Positions 7,928 to 18,723 of a DNA stretch of 64,000 nucleotides are shown here, one piece after another. The first letter of the stretch is position 1. Each line of letters starts with the position of its first letter. A program made the position numbers and the translations under genes. Source of the DNA: Sphingoaurantiacus capsulatus. GTDB taxonomy: Bacteria > Pseudomonadota > Alphaproteobacteria > Sphingomonadales > Sphingomonadaceae. The DNA lies in the NCBI RefSeq assembly GCF_042648405.1, contig NZ_JBHRXV010000003.1, positions 186,001 to 250,000 on the forward strand, written 5' to 3'. The notes under the pieces were generated by a model. It saw only the letters and a program-made list of their open reading frames with translations. It made no database searches and was not told the origin of the DNA.

Positions 7928-8156
7928 CGGCGCGACGATAGCGGCGGGGCCGCGAGCCGGCCAGAAGCGTCGGAGATTTTTACAAGCACGACGGACCCGA
8001 AACGAAAAAAACGAGCAATTCCGCCGCTGGTCCGTTTCTTGCTTCCCTTTCCCCAACCGGTCCCCGGACCCGTCCGTCTCCCCGAAAGGCCACGGACACT
8101 CCTGGCAGGCCGTTACCGCGCGGGGGCACCGCGAAGGCCGCGATACGGCTTGGGGT
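7928..8156. other. Intergenic region upstream of ccmA, no gene recognised
   Basis: The gap must hold the ccmA promoter. It contains an A-rich tract (about 8001-8012) and a self-complementary GGTCCCCGGACC near 8079-8090. I could not recognise a known RNA family (checked by eye against 6S, SRP and RNase P signatures) or a convincing small reading frame. Confidence 0.4.
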
Positions 8157-8189
8157 GAGGGAGCGACGGCACATTGCCGCCGCTCCCTC
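8157..8189 (-). terminator. Hairpin terminator after the MHS transporter gene
   Basis: A 14-bp stem with one mismatch (GAGGGAGCGACGGC / GCCGCCGCTCCCTC) and 5-nt loop lies 7 nt beyond the transporter's stop. An ATTATTTT tract follows it on the plus strand, so it may work in either direction. Confidence 0.6.
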
Positions 8190-8196
8190 ATTATTT

Positions 8197-9840
8197 TCAG
8201 TCGGGATCGCGCGGTTCGCGCAGGAAGATCAGCCCGACGACGATGGTCACCAGCGCGATGACGATCGGGTACCAGAGCCCCGCATAGATATCCCCGGTCG
8301 CCGCGACGATCGCGAAGGAGGTCGTCGGCAGGAAGCCGCCGAACCAGCCGTTGCCGATATGATAGGGCAGCGACATCGAGCTGTAGCGGATGCGCGCCGG
8401 GAACATCTCGACCAGCAGCGCCGCGATCGGGCCGTAGACCATCGTCACATAGAGGACGAGGATGGTGAGGATCGCGACGACCAGCGGCTTGTTCATCGCC
8501 GCCGTGTCGGCTTTCTCGGGATAGCCGGCGGCGGCAAGCGCCGCTTTCGCCTCGGCCTGGAACGCCGCGATAGCGGCGGCGCGGACTTCGGGGGTCAGCG
8601 TTTCCGCCACGGGCGCCGCGATATCGAGATCGCCGATGCGGATGCCGGCCTGCGCGCCGGCGATCTCGGCGTTGGAATAGGGAACGCCTGCCTTCGCCAG
8701 GAACGACTTGGCGACGTCGCAGCCGCTGCCATCGAAGCGGTTCTTGCCGATCGGATCGAACTGCACCGAGCAGCGGTCGGGATCGGCATAGGCGACGACC
8801 GGCGACTGCACCTGCGCCTGCGCCATCGACGGGTTCGCCGCCTGCGTCAGCGCGCCGAACAGCGGGAAGTAGGTCAGCACGGCGAGCGCGCAGCCGGTGA
8901 GGATGATCGGCTTGCGCCCGATCTTGTCCGACAGCCAGCCGAAGAACACGAAGGCGGGCGTCGCCAGCGCCAGCGCGATCGCCATCAGCACATTGGCGGT
9001 GGCGCCATCGACCTTCAGCGTCTTTTCGAGGAAGAACAGCGCGTAGAATTGCCCCGCGTACCAGACGACCGCCTGGCCGGCGACGGCCCCGAACAGCGCG
9101 ACCAGCACGATCTTCAGGTTCGACCATTCGCCGAACGCCTCGCGCAACGGCGCCTTCGAGGTGGTGCCTTCCGCCTTCATCGCGGCGAACACCGGGCTCT
9201 CCTCGAGCTGCATGCGGATCCAGAGGCTGACCGCCAGCAACAGGATCGAGACGAGGAAGGGGATGCGCCAACCCCAGTCGGCGAACGCCTCCTCGCCGAG
9301 CGCCAGCCGCGTGCCGATGACGACCAGCAGCGCGGCGAACAGGCCGAGTGTCGCGGTGGTCTGGATGAAGCTGGTGTAGAGGCCCCGTTTGCCGGGCGGC
9401 GCATGCTCGGCGACATAGGTGGCGGCACCGCCATATTCGCCCCCCAACGCGAGGCCCTGCAGCAGCCGCAGGATCACCAGCAGGATAGGCGCCGCGACGC
9501 CGATAGCCGCGTAGCTGGGCAGCACGCCGACGAGGAATGTCGAAAGGCCCATGATCCCCATGGTGACGAGGAAGGTGTATTTGCGCCCGACCAGATCGCC
9601 CAGGCGCCCGAACACCAGCGCGCCGAACGGGCGCACCGCGAAGCCGGCGGCAAAGGCGGCGAGCGCGAAGATAAAGCCGGTTGTCTCGTTCACGCCCGAG
9701 AAGAACTGGACCGAGATGACGGTAGCGAGCAGGCCGTAGAGGTAGAAATCATACCATTCGAAGACGGTGCCGAGCGACGAGGCGCCGATCACCAGCAGCT
9801 TGCTCCGCTGCTTTCCCCCGGCGCTTCCGACGACTTCCAT
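8197..9840 (-). CDS. MFS transporter, metabolite:H+ symporter (MHS) family, with a large loop insertion
   Basis: A 547-residue inner-membrane symporter related to the ProP/KgtP/ShiA group. The MHS hallmarks are present: SLGTVFEWYDFYLYG (22-36), RPFGALVFGRLGDLVGRKYTF (70-90) and LQGLALGGEYGGAATYVAEHAP (127-148). The second half has GWLSDKIGRKP (301-311). Unusually, about 115 residues (roughly 333-450) are inserted between late helices. The insert is hydrophilic then helical, contains two cysteines (357 and 374) and probably forms an extracytoplasmic domain. Ordinary MHS proteins are about 430-450 residues, so the insertion accounts for the extra length. The substrate is unknown. It is monocistronic. 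Confidence 0.88.
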   Translation of the reverse strand: MEVVGSAGGKQRSKLLVIGASSLGTVFEWYDFYLYGLLATVISVQFFSGVNETTGFIFALAAFAAGFAVRPFGALVFGRLGDLVGRKYTFLVTMGIMGLSTFLVGVLPSYAAIGVAAPILLVILRLLQGLALGGEYGGAATYVAEHAPPGKRGLYTSFIQTTATLGLFAALLVVIGTRLALGEEAFADWGWRIPFLVSILLLAVSLWIRMQLEESPVFAAMKAEGTTSKAPLREAFGEWSNLKIVLVALFGAVAGQAVVWYAGQFYALFFLEKTLKVDGATANVLMAIALALATPAFVFFGWLSDKIGRKPIILTGCALAVLTYFPLFGALTQAANPSMAQAQVQSPVVAYADPDRCSVQFDPIGKNRFDGSGCDVAKSFLAKAGVPYSNAEIAGAQAGIRIGDLDIAAPVAETLTPEVRAAAIAAFQAEAKAALAAAGYPEKADTAAMNKPLVVAILTILVLYVTMVYGPIAALLVEMFPARIRYSSMSLPYHIGNGWFGGFLPTTSFAIVAATGDIYAGLWYPIVIALVTIVVGLIFLREPRDPD

Positions 9841-9909
9841 GCCCGCTTCTCCCCGTGATTTCGGGGCAACCTGCCGCAGCGCACGCTACCCCGCAACCGT
9901 GGCCGCGCC

Positions 9910-9934
9910 GGAACACTCGGGCGGTTCGCCGGTT
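9910..9934 (+). promoter_or_regulatory. Candidate EcfG (general stress) promoter of the small glycine-zipper gene
   Basis: GGAAC (9910-9914), 16 nt, then GGTT (9931-9934). The consensus known for sphingomonad EcfG is GGAAC-N16/17-CGTT, so one -10 base differs. The predicted start point is about 25 nt before the AAGGAG ribosome site. Confidence 0.4.
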
Positions 9935-9967
9935 CTTCCTTCCGCATGTCATCGAAGGAGCAGTGAG

Positions 9968-10255
9968 ATGACCCGTATTGGTATCGGTATGGCCGCCATG
10001 GCCGCCGCACTCGTGATCGCCTCGCCGGCGCAGGCCGGCGATACGAAGAAGGTTCTGAAGAGCGGCGCCATCGGCGCCGGTGCCGGCGCTGTCGCCGGTG
10101 CCGTCATCCCCGGCCTGAGCGTCGGTGAAGGCGCGATCATCGGCGGCGTCGGCGGCGCGGTGATCGGCGCGGTCGACAAGGATCGCAAATATTATCGCGA
10201 TAACTCGGGCCGCCGCTACTACCTCGATAAGCGCGGTAACCGCGTCTATCGCTAA
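9968..10255 (+). CDS. Small secreted glycine-zipper protein
   Basis: A 95-residue exported protein. The signal peptide covers about residues 1-23 (hydrophobic core, cleavage after SPAQA). A glycine-zipper segment follows (about 33-68, repeated GxxxG-type spacing), then a basic, tyrosine-rich tail ending YYLDKRGNRVYR. Such proteins usually associate with the outer membrane; the exact role is unknown. The frame extends upstream, but ATG 9968 is preceded by AAGGAG at the correct distance and gives the signal peptide. A rho-independent terminator follows, so the gene is monocistronic. Confidence 0.8.
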   Translation: MTRIGIGMAAMAAALVIASPAQAGDTKKVLKSGAIGAGAGAVAGAVIPGLSVGEGAIIGGVGGAVIGAVDKDRKYYRDNSGRRYYLDKRGNRVYR

Positions 10256-10281
10256 GCCTTGAGGGCCTTTCGGCTCTGAGC

Positions 10282-10320
10282 ATCGCCGGGACGGTTTCCA
10301 CCGCCCGGCGATTTCTTTTT
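10282..10320 (+). terminator. Rho-independent terminator after the small glycine-zipper gene
   Basis: A 9-bp stem ATCGCCGGG / CCCGGCGAT with a 13-nt loop is followed by a T-rich run (TTCTTTTT). Confidence 0.85.
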
Positions 10321-10360
10321 GTGAGATGCGCGGGCAGCGAAAGCGGCTATCACGGCGCCA

Positions 10361-11254
10361 ATGCGCGCGATCCTCGCCCCCTTGTGGAACAATGCCTATC
10401 TGCTGATGACGCTGACCTGCCTGTTCTGGGCAGGAAATTCGGTCATCGGCCGCGCCGCGCGTGACCTCGTCCCGCCGGTCGGGCTCGCCTTCTGGCGCTG
10501 GGTGCTGGCGTTCACGCTGCTGATCGGCGTCGCCTGGCCCTATCTGAAGCGCGACCGCGAGATTCTGCTGAAACAGTGGCGCTGGGTGGTGGCGCTCGGC
10601 GCGCTCGGCGTCGGGGCATTCAACACGCTGCTCTACTCCGGCCTTCAATACACCACCGCGATCAATGCACTCCTCATGCAGTCGGCACAGCCGCCGCTGA
10701 TCATGCTGATGGCGTTCTTCCTGTTCCGCGACCGCACCGGCCCGGTGCAGATCGTCGGGGTGCTGCTGTCGTTGGTCGGCGTGCTGGTGATCGTCGCCGG
10801 CGGCGACATCGACGTGCTGATCCACCTGCGGCTGAACCCCGGCGACGCGATCATCCTCGGCGCGATGCTGCTCTGGGTGCTCTATTCGGTGCTGCTGCGC
10901 TTCCGCCCGCCGGTGCATCCCTTAAGTTTTCTCGCCGCCACCTTCGGCATCGCCATCCTGTTTATCACGCCCTTTTACGTGATGGAGCTTATGGCCGGGC
11001 GGCGGATCGTACCGGTGGCGGAGAGCTTCGCAACGATCGCCTATGTCGGCATCTTCCCGTCGCTGCTCGCCTATGCCTTCTTCAACCGCGGCGTCGAACT
11101 GCTGGGGCCGGGGCGCGCCGGCGTTTTCCTCAATCTGATGCCCGTCTTCGGCTCATTGCTGGCGATCGCGCTGCTCGGGGAACGGTTCACCACCGCCCAT
11201 GCCGTCGGCATCGGCCTGATCGGCATCGGTTTGCTGCTCACGCGAAAGGCGTAA
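10361..11254 (+). CDS. DMT-superfamily (EamA) transporter
   Basis: A 297-residue inner-membrane exporter with ten predicted helices arranged as two EamA repeats (about 13-140 and 158-293). Typical features are FWAGNSVIGRAARDLVPP in the first repeat and AYVGIFPSLLAYAFFNRGVELLGPGRAGVFLNLMPVF in the second. EamA proteins export amino acids or other metabolites; nothing here reveals the substrate. It stands alone upstream of acnA. Confidence 0.9.
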   Translation: MRAILAPLWNNAYLLMTLTCLFWAGNSVIGRAARDLVPPVGLAFWRWVLAFTLLIGVAWPYLKRDREILLKQWRWVVALGALGVGAFNTLLYSGLQYTTAINALLMQSAQPPLIMLMAFFLFRDRTGPVQIVGVLLSLVGVLVIVAGGDIDVLIHLRLNPGDAIILGAMLLWVLYSVLLRFRPPVHPLSFLAATFGIAILFITPFYVMELMAGRRIVPVAESFATIAYVGIFPSLLAYAFFNRGVELLGPGRAGVFLNLMPVFGSLLAIALLGERFTTAHAVGIGLIGIGLLLTRKA

Positions 11255-11271
11255 GCCACCCGTCAAAAAAC

Positions 11272-11313
11272 AGGGTCCGTACAGGGGCAGATGCCCTTTC
11301 CCCTCGGGACCCT
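11272..11313 (+). other. Potential stem-loop between the DMT transporter and acnA
   Basis: AGGGTCC at 11272-11278 can pair with GGACCCT at 11307-11313, enclosing a smaller GGGCA/TGCCC pairing. It could be a weak terminator or part of the acnA leader. No T-tract follows. Confidence 0.3.
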
Positions 11314-11342
11314 CTGCGCTAAACCCCGCGCTGCATCGCAAT

Positions 11343-14048
<2,706 letters not shown>

Positions 14049-14066
14049 ACAGAACTGACGACAACC

Positions 14067-14101
14067 AAGGCCCGCAGCCCCACCTCGGGACGGCGGGCCT
14101 T
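14067..14101. terminator. Bidirectional terminator between acnA and the HAD gene
   Basis: A perfect 9-bp stem AAGGCCCGC / GCGGGCCTT lies between the convergent stops of acnA (+) and the HAD phosphatase (-), followed by GTTGCG. Its position suits termination from both sides. Confidence 0.7.
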
Positions 14102-14108
14102 GTTGCGT

Positions 14109-14780
14109 CTAGTGCCAGTCGACGATCTGCCAGCCCTCTTTGCGGGCATGCGCGCGCAAGGGCGCGGAGGCGTTGACGGCGATCGGCTCGTCCGACCAGT
14201 CGAATACCGGCTTGTCGGAGAAATGGTCGGAATAGAAGCTGATCCGCACCTTCGACCGATCGAGGCCGGCGTCGGCGAGATAGTCCTTCACCATCTGCAG
14301 CTTTCCGTCGGCGTAGCAATTATCGGTGTCGATCCGGGCGATGATCCGCCCGCGCGCGTCGCGCAGCGACTTGGTCGCGATCACCTTCGAAATGCCGAAG
14401 CGGCGCGCCAGCGCCTCGACGTAGAAGGCGTAGGACGCGGTGGCGAGGATGACGCGGCGGCCGGCGGCCTTGTCGGCGGCGACCTGTGCGAGCGCTTCGG
14501 GGTAGACGCCACCGTCCATCACCCTCTTTGCATAGGCCTCGGCCATCGGCGCGATCCGCGCCGGGTCGACCGCATGGCCCATCAGCAGCGTCTGGTTGAT
14601 CTCCTTCAGCCGCTTCCGGCTGACCAGCTTCAGCGCATAGGCGAGGCCGGCAAGCGCCGCGACCGGCAGCAACAGCAGGCGCCACGGCGCACGATGCCAG
14701 GCCCAAAAGATCAGCCAGGGGGTGTAGGTGCCGGCGCGGGTGATCGTCCGGTCCATGTCGTAGATGGCCAGCTCGATCAT
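14109..14780 (-). CDS. HAD-IB family phosphatase in a putative headgroup operon
   Basis: A 223-residue haloacid dehalogenase-type phosphatase (SerB-like IB subfamily). Catalytic motif I is DMDRT (Asp8 and Asp10), motif II is the TAS at 114-116 and motif III is the SDHFSDKPVF stretch with Asp185/Asp189. A hydrophobic segment (about 35-52) in the cap region may contact the membrane. It is the last gene of a three-gene minus-strand set, 7 nt after the nucleotidyltransferase. The context suggests it dephosphorylates a phospho-headgroup or a phosphorylated lipid product; this is inference. Confidence 0.85.
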   Translation of the reverse strand: MIELAIYDMDRTITRAGTYTPWLIFWAWHRAPWRLLLLPVAALAGLAYALKLVSRKRLKEINQTLLMGHAVDPARIAPMAEAYAKRVMDGGVYPEALAQVAADKAAGRRVILATASYAFYVEALARRFGISKVIATKSLRDARGRIIARIDTDNCYADGKLQMVKDYLADAGLDRSKVRISFYSDHFSDKPVFDWSDEPIAVNASAPLRAHARKEGWQIVDWH

Positions 14781-14787
14781 GGAAAAC

Positions 14788-15564
14788 TCAGCTCCGCGCG
14801 GAAAGGATGGCCTCGGCTAGCCCATGGTCAGCGGGCTTGTCGACATCAATCGCCGCCTCGGGTTGCGACAGCACGACGGGCCGCGCGGCGAGGCCGAGCC
14901 GCTGGCCGGCGGCTTCGAGACCGCCCGCCAAGGTGATGGTGCGGGTGAGCGCGCGCAGCAGCAGCATCGGCCCGAAGGCGGCAACCAGCTTCCAGCCCTT
15001 CTTGCGGTCCTGCTCGACGCCCGCCCACAGGTCGAGCGCGGCGCGGGCGCGCGGGCCGGTGAGCGCGAACAAATTGGCGCCGCTGTAGGCGCCGCCGCGG
15101 AAGCGTAGCCAGGTGCGCTTGTTGCCCGGATAGCGGCCGAGCAAGTTTTCGCTTTCGACCAGCGCCACCGCGACATCGGCATCGCCGACCGCGCCAACGA
15201 ACTCCTCGACCATTGCCGGGGTCAGCAGGACATGATCGGCGGTGGTGACGAGCACCGGCCACGGCGCGAGCTCGCCCGCCACCGCGGCGACGCTCTGCGA
15301 GATCGAAGCGATCGACGATGTGAACGACAGGCGCGGTTCATTGGCCAGCCATTCGGTGTCGGGCCGCGCGATCAGCGCCGCAGGGTCCTGCGCCAGCACG
15401 ACGACACGCTCGATCGACGGGCTGGCGAGCAAGGTGCGGGCAACACGCGAGACCATCGGCTCGCCGTTGACCGACACCAGCGCCTTCCAGGTCTCGCCGA
15501 AATGCGCGGCGAGCGGGTCGGTGCCGGGGCGCTGGCCGGCGAGGAGCAGCGCGGTCCACGGCAC
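14788..15564 (-). CDS. MobA-like nucleotidyltransferase in a putative headgroup operon
   Basis: A 258-residue NTP-transferase fold protein. The N-terminal LLLAGQRPGTDPLA loop and the following Lys27 (WKALV), then NGEPMVSRV, match MobA-like and sugar-phosphate nucleotidyltransferases. The second metal-site region is TTADHVLL (about 111-118). Such enzymes make a CDP- or other NDP-activated alcohol from a phospho-alcohol. It lies 10 nt downstream of a CDP-alcohol phosphatidyltransferase gene, so the simplest inference is that it supplies an activated alcohol to that enzyme. The substrate is unknown. Confidence 0.8.
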   Translation of the reverse strand: MPWTALLLAGQRPGTDPLAAHFGETWKALVSVNGEPMVSRVARTLLASPSIERVVVLAQDPAALIARPDTEWLANEPRLSFTSSIASISQSVAAVAGELAPWPVLVTTADHVLLTPAMVEEFVGAVGDADVAVALVESENLLGRYPGNKRTWLRFRGGAYSGANLFALTGPRARAALDLWAGVEQDRKKGWKLVAAFGPMLLLRALTRTITLAGGLEAAGQRLGLAARPVVLSQPEAAIDVDKPADHGLAEAILSARS

Positions 15565-15574
15565 CAGGCGGACC

Positions 15575-16678
15575 TCAGCCGAGCCAGGAGGCGACGGGCC
15601 GGCCGGCCGCCCGCGCCGCGCCGGCCTGCGCCAGCCGCACGAGGTGGAAGACCAGCGACACCACCGTCCAGATCGCCACCGCGATGATGCCGATGTCGGG
15701 CCGGCCGACCAGCATCGACGCGAACAGCAGCACCATATTGGGGTTGCGGCGCGCGGTGATCAGCCGGAACCAGCTGTCGACCGGCCGCCAGACGTGGATG
15801 TGCATGCCCCACGCCTTGAGGAAGGCGCCCTCGACCAGCCGCCCGGCGATGTAGCCGCCGACGATGATCGCGAGGATGATCGTCATCTCGGTGGTCGGCA
15901 GCGGCGTGCCGTAATTGTCGAGGCCGACCAGCCACGCCCACCACCAGAAAGGCGGGTGGACGAGATCGACGCCATGGTCGGCGATGTCACCGATCTTCGA
16001 CGAGGTCACCGTGCAGCGCGCCAGCTTCCCGTCGACGGTGTCGAGCACCATGAACACAAAGCCCAGCCCGATGCCGAGCCAGTAGTTGCCCAGCCAGAAA
16101 GCGAAGAAGGCGGCGATGCAGAACGCGGTGCCGATCGCCGTCACCAGATTGGGCGACATGCCGAGCTTCGCGGCGAGCCGCGACAGGTGGAACGCCAGTT
16201 CCGGCCACAGATATTTGGTGAGGATGTCGGTGACGCCCTTGTAGGCGCCATAATAGCTCGCGCGCTCGACCGCGCTCACCGTCGCCGGGGTCAGCGGCAG
16301 CATGAACGGCGCCTCGCGCTTGCGCAGCTCGTGGTTGTTCAACTCGATGCCGCTCTCGACGGCGACCACGGTCAGCCCGGCAGGTACCTCGCCTTTCGCC
16401 ATCGCGGCCGCAGCGGTCGCCGCGTCGGTCGTGACATGCGCCAGTACCGGCCGCCTCTCGCGGGTGATCACGGCGCCCCGCTGCCCGGCGATGTGGCCGA
16501 GCCACGCAGGATCGAAGACATGGCCGAGATCGACGAGCAGCACCGCCCCGACAGCAGGCGGGGCGCCTAGCAGTTCGAAGTCCTGCTTGGCGGCGATGCG
16601 GGCGAGGCGCTCGGCGGCGGTCAGGCCCCAGGCGCGGGTGTCGTTGCTTCCGACGGGGAAGATCGGCGGTCGGGTCAT
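15575..16678 (-). CDS. CDP-alcohol phosphatidyltransferase with degenerate nucleotidyltransferase-like N terminus
   Basis: A 367-residue membrane enzyme. The full CDP-alcohol phosphotransferase signature is present: Asp213, Asp216-Gly217, Ala220-Arg221, Gly230, Asp234 and Asp238, in the spacing DxxDGxxAR-x8-GxxxDxxxD. About six helices follow residue 175. The first 115 residues resemble an NTP-transferase-like domain without a catalytic loop; a linker (ELRKREAPFMLPLT, about 117-130) recalls bifunctional inositol-phosphate cytidylyltransferase/transferase fusions. It heads the operon transferase-nucleotidyltransferase-HAD. The acceptor and headgroup are not identifiable from sequence. Confidence 0.88.
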   Translation of the reverse strand: MTRPPIFPVGSNDTRAWGLTAAERLARIAAKQDFELLGAPPAVGAVLLVDLGHVFDPAWLGHIAGQRGAVITRERRPVLAHVTTDAATAAAAMAKGEVPAGLTVVAVESGIELNNHELRKREAPFMLPLTPATVSAVERASYYGAYKGVTDILTKYLWPELAFHLSRLAAKLGMSPNLVTAIGTAFCIAAFFAFWLGNYWLGIGLGFVFMVLDTVDGKLARCTVTSSKIGDIADHGVDLVHPPFWWWAWLVGLDNYGTPLPTTEMTIILAIIVGGYIAGRLVEGAFLKAWGMHIHVWRPVDSWFRLITARRNPNMVLLFASMLVGRPDIGIIAVAIWTVVSLVFHLVRLAQAGAARAAGRPVASWLG

Positions 16679-16783
16679 CGAGCGCCATTAGGGGCGCGCC
16701 TGTGGCGGAAATATGGTTGTCACGTTCAGGAAATGCGCCGGAGGCAACAGTTCGACGCCCCGGTCGTTTGTTGCTTGCCTGAT

Positions 16784-17938
16784 ATGAACCCATCCGACAC
16801 CCTGCCCCCGATGAGAAGCTGCGAGCTGCACGACGAGACCCGTGGCGACACGCGTGTCCTCCGCTTTCGCGGGCGGCTGACGACGGCGCGCGTCAACGAG
16901 GTGGCGCGCCGGCTGCGCGACCTGACGCCCGATGGCCGCCCGACAGTCATCGACGTGACCCAGGTCGAGCGCGTCGACACCACCGGCGCGTGGCTGATCT
17001 ATCGCATCGTCCGCGACTGGACGAAGGCAGGCGCTGTCGCCACCGTCGAGGGCGCCGACGAGGATACGCTGAAGCTGATCGAGCAGGTCGGCGCCAATGA
17101 CCGGCCGGTGAAGATCCGCCCCGACCGCACCAATCCGTTCGTCCGCCGCCTCGGCCAAGTCGGCGACCATGTCATCGACGTGGTCGACACGCTCGGCGGT
17201 TTCCTCGGCTTCCTCGGCGAGACGATGCGCGTGTTCGTGCGCACCTTGCGCCATCCGAGCCGCTTCCGCTGGCCGGCGATCGTCCGGCAGATGGAGGTGG
17301 TCGGCGTCAATTCGCTCGGCATCGTCGGGCTGATGTCCTTCCTCGTCGGCATCGTCGTCGCACAGCAAGGCGCCGTGCAGCTCCGCCAGTTCGGCGCCGA
17401 GGTGTTCACCATCAACCTCGTCGGCCGGTCGGTGACGCGCGAGCTGGGCGTGCTGATGACGGCGATCATGGTCGCCGGCCGGTCGGGCAGTGCCTTTGCC
17501 GCGCAGATCGGATCGATGAAGCTTGGCGAAGAGGTGGATGCGATGCGCACCATCGGCCTGTCGCCGACCGAGGTGCTGACCCTGCCGCGCGTGCTCGCGA
17601 CCGCGCTGGTCATGCCGCTGCTCGCCTTCTACGCGTCGATTCTCGCGATCGTCGGCGGCGGGCTGTTCTCGTGGCTGTCGCTCGACATTCCGCTGATCAC
17701 CTTCGTCCAGCGTATCCAGGAAGTCGTGCCGCTGACCGACCTGTGGATCGCGCTGATCAAGGCGCCGGTGTTCGGCCTGCTGATCGCGGTGACCGGTTGC
17801 TATCAGGGCATGCAGGTGACCGGAAACGCCGAGTCGGTCGGGCAGCGCACCACCGCCGCGGTCGTGCAGTCGATCTTCCTGGTCATCGTGCTCGACGCCT
17901 TCTTCGCCGTCTTCTTCACCGCGCTGGGCTGGATATGA
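16784..17938 (+). CDS. MlaE-family lipid ABC transporter permease with N-terminal STAS domain
   Basis: The membrane subunit of an MCE/Mla-type phospholipid transporter. Residues about 10-110 form a STAS-like domain (TVIDVTQVERVDTTGAWLIY). In E. coli the STAS protein is separate (MlaB); here it is fused to the permease, as is common in alphaproteobacteria. The MlaE domain follows with VGIVVAQQGAVQLRQFGAE and the ELGVLMTAIMVAGRSGSAFAAQIG stretch and about five helices. ATG 16784 was chosen; in-frame alternatives are 16733 and 16811. The stop overlaps the ATPase start (ATGA). Confidence 0.92.
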   Translation: MNPSDTLPPMRSCELHDETRGDTRVLRFRGRLTTARVNEVARRLRDLTPDGRPTVIDVTQVERVDTTGAWLIYRIVRDWTKAGAVATVEGADEDTLKLIEQVGANDRPVKIRPDRTNPFVRRLGQVGDHVIDVVDTLGGFLGFLGETMRVFVRTLRHPSRFRWPAIVRQMEVVGVNSLGIVGLMSFLVGIVVAQQGAVQLRQFGAEVFTINLVGRSVTRELGVLMTAIMVAGRSGSAFAAQIGSMKLGEEVDAMRTIGLSPTEVLTLPRVLATALVMPLLAFYASILAIVGGGLFSWLSLDIPLITFVQRIQEVVPLTDLWIALIKAPVFGLLIAVTGCYQGMQVTGNAESVGQRTTAAVVQSIFLVIVLDAFFAVFFTALGWI

Positions 17939-18723
17939 AGCACGCCAGCACCAGCGAGACGATCATCAGTGTCAAAGGGCTGAAGAACAGCTTCGGCGAG
18001 CAGGTTGTGCACGACGGCGTCGACCTCGAGGTGAAACGCGGCGAGATCATCGGCGTCGTCGGCGGCTCGGGCACCGGCAAGTCGGTGCTGATGCGGTCGA
18101 TCATCGGGCTGCAGACGCCGATTGCCGGCGAGATCAGCGTGTTCGGCGAGAACGCGCTCGAGCAGACGCTCGAGGAAGCGACCGAGATGCGCCGGCAGTG
18201 GGGCGTGCTGTTCCAAAGCGGCGCGCTCTTCTCCGGCCTGACGGTGGCAGAGAATATCCAGGTGCCGTTGCGCGAATTCTACGATCTCGACGACGCGCTG
18301 ATGGACGAGATCGCTGCCTTCAAGATCGCGCTCGTCGGGCTCGGCCCCGAGGCGGGCCCTAAATATCCGAGCGAGCTGTCGGGCGGCATGCGCAAGCGCG
18401 CCGGCCTCGCCCGCTCTCTGGCGCTTGACCCGCAATTGCTGTTTCTCGACGAGCCGACCGCCGGGCTCGACCCGATCGGCGCGGCGAACTTCGACGAGCT
18501 GATCAAATCGCTGCGCGAATCGCTCGGGCTTACCGTCTTCATCATCACGCACGATCTCGATACGCTGTACGCGATCTGCGACCGGGTCGCGGTGCTGGCC
18601 GACAAGCATGTGCTGACGGTCGGAACGATCCCGGAACTGTTGGAGTTTGATCATCCATGGGTTCAGGAATATTTCCGTGGACCGCGCGGCCGTGCGGCCG
18701 CGGCGGCTGAGGGGCACGACTGA
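17935..18723 (+). CDS. Mla-type lipid ABC transporter ATP-binding protein
   Basis: A 262-residue ATPase of the MlaF type, which energises phospholipid movement between inner membrane and periplasmic MCE protein. Walker A GGSGTGKS (43-50), signature LSGGMRKR (148-155), Walker B LLFLDEPTAGLDP (168-180) and the switch His (ITHDLDT) are all present. The LSGGMRKR form is characteristic of the Mla group. The frame is open upstream within the permease gene; ATG 17935 overlaps its stop. The stop in turn overlaps the MCE gene start by one base. Confidence 0.95.
   Translation: MKHASTSETIISVKGLKNSFGEQVVHDGVDLEVKRGEIIGVVGGSGTGKSVLMRSIIGLQTPIAGEISVFGENALEQTLEEATEMRRQWGVLFQSGALFSGLTVAENIQVPLREFYDLDDALMDEIAAFKIALVGLGPEAGPKYPSELSGGMRKRAGLARSLALDPQLLFLDEPTAGLDPIGAANFDELIKSLRESLGLTVFIITHDLDTLYAICDRVAVLADKHVLTVGTIPELLEFDHPWVQEYFRGPRGRAAAAAEGHD

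Noticed and set aside
7928..8156. Structured RNA (6S, SRP or RNase P) upstream of ccmA
   Set aside because: Several short palindromes are present but none of the conserved motifs of these RNAs could be found by eye.
7337..9271. Single 644-residue frame joining CcmA to upstream sequence
   Set aside because: Only the C-terminal 196 residues are CcmA; the rest is an antiphase reading of the MHS gene and the intergenic region.
8155..9858. 567-residue open frame opposite the MHS transporter
   Set aside because: Highly polar, low-complexity Arg/Asp/Gln translation typical of antisense frames in GC-rich genes; the transporter on the other strand is clearly the real gene.
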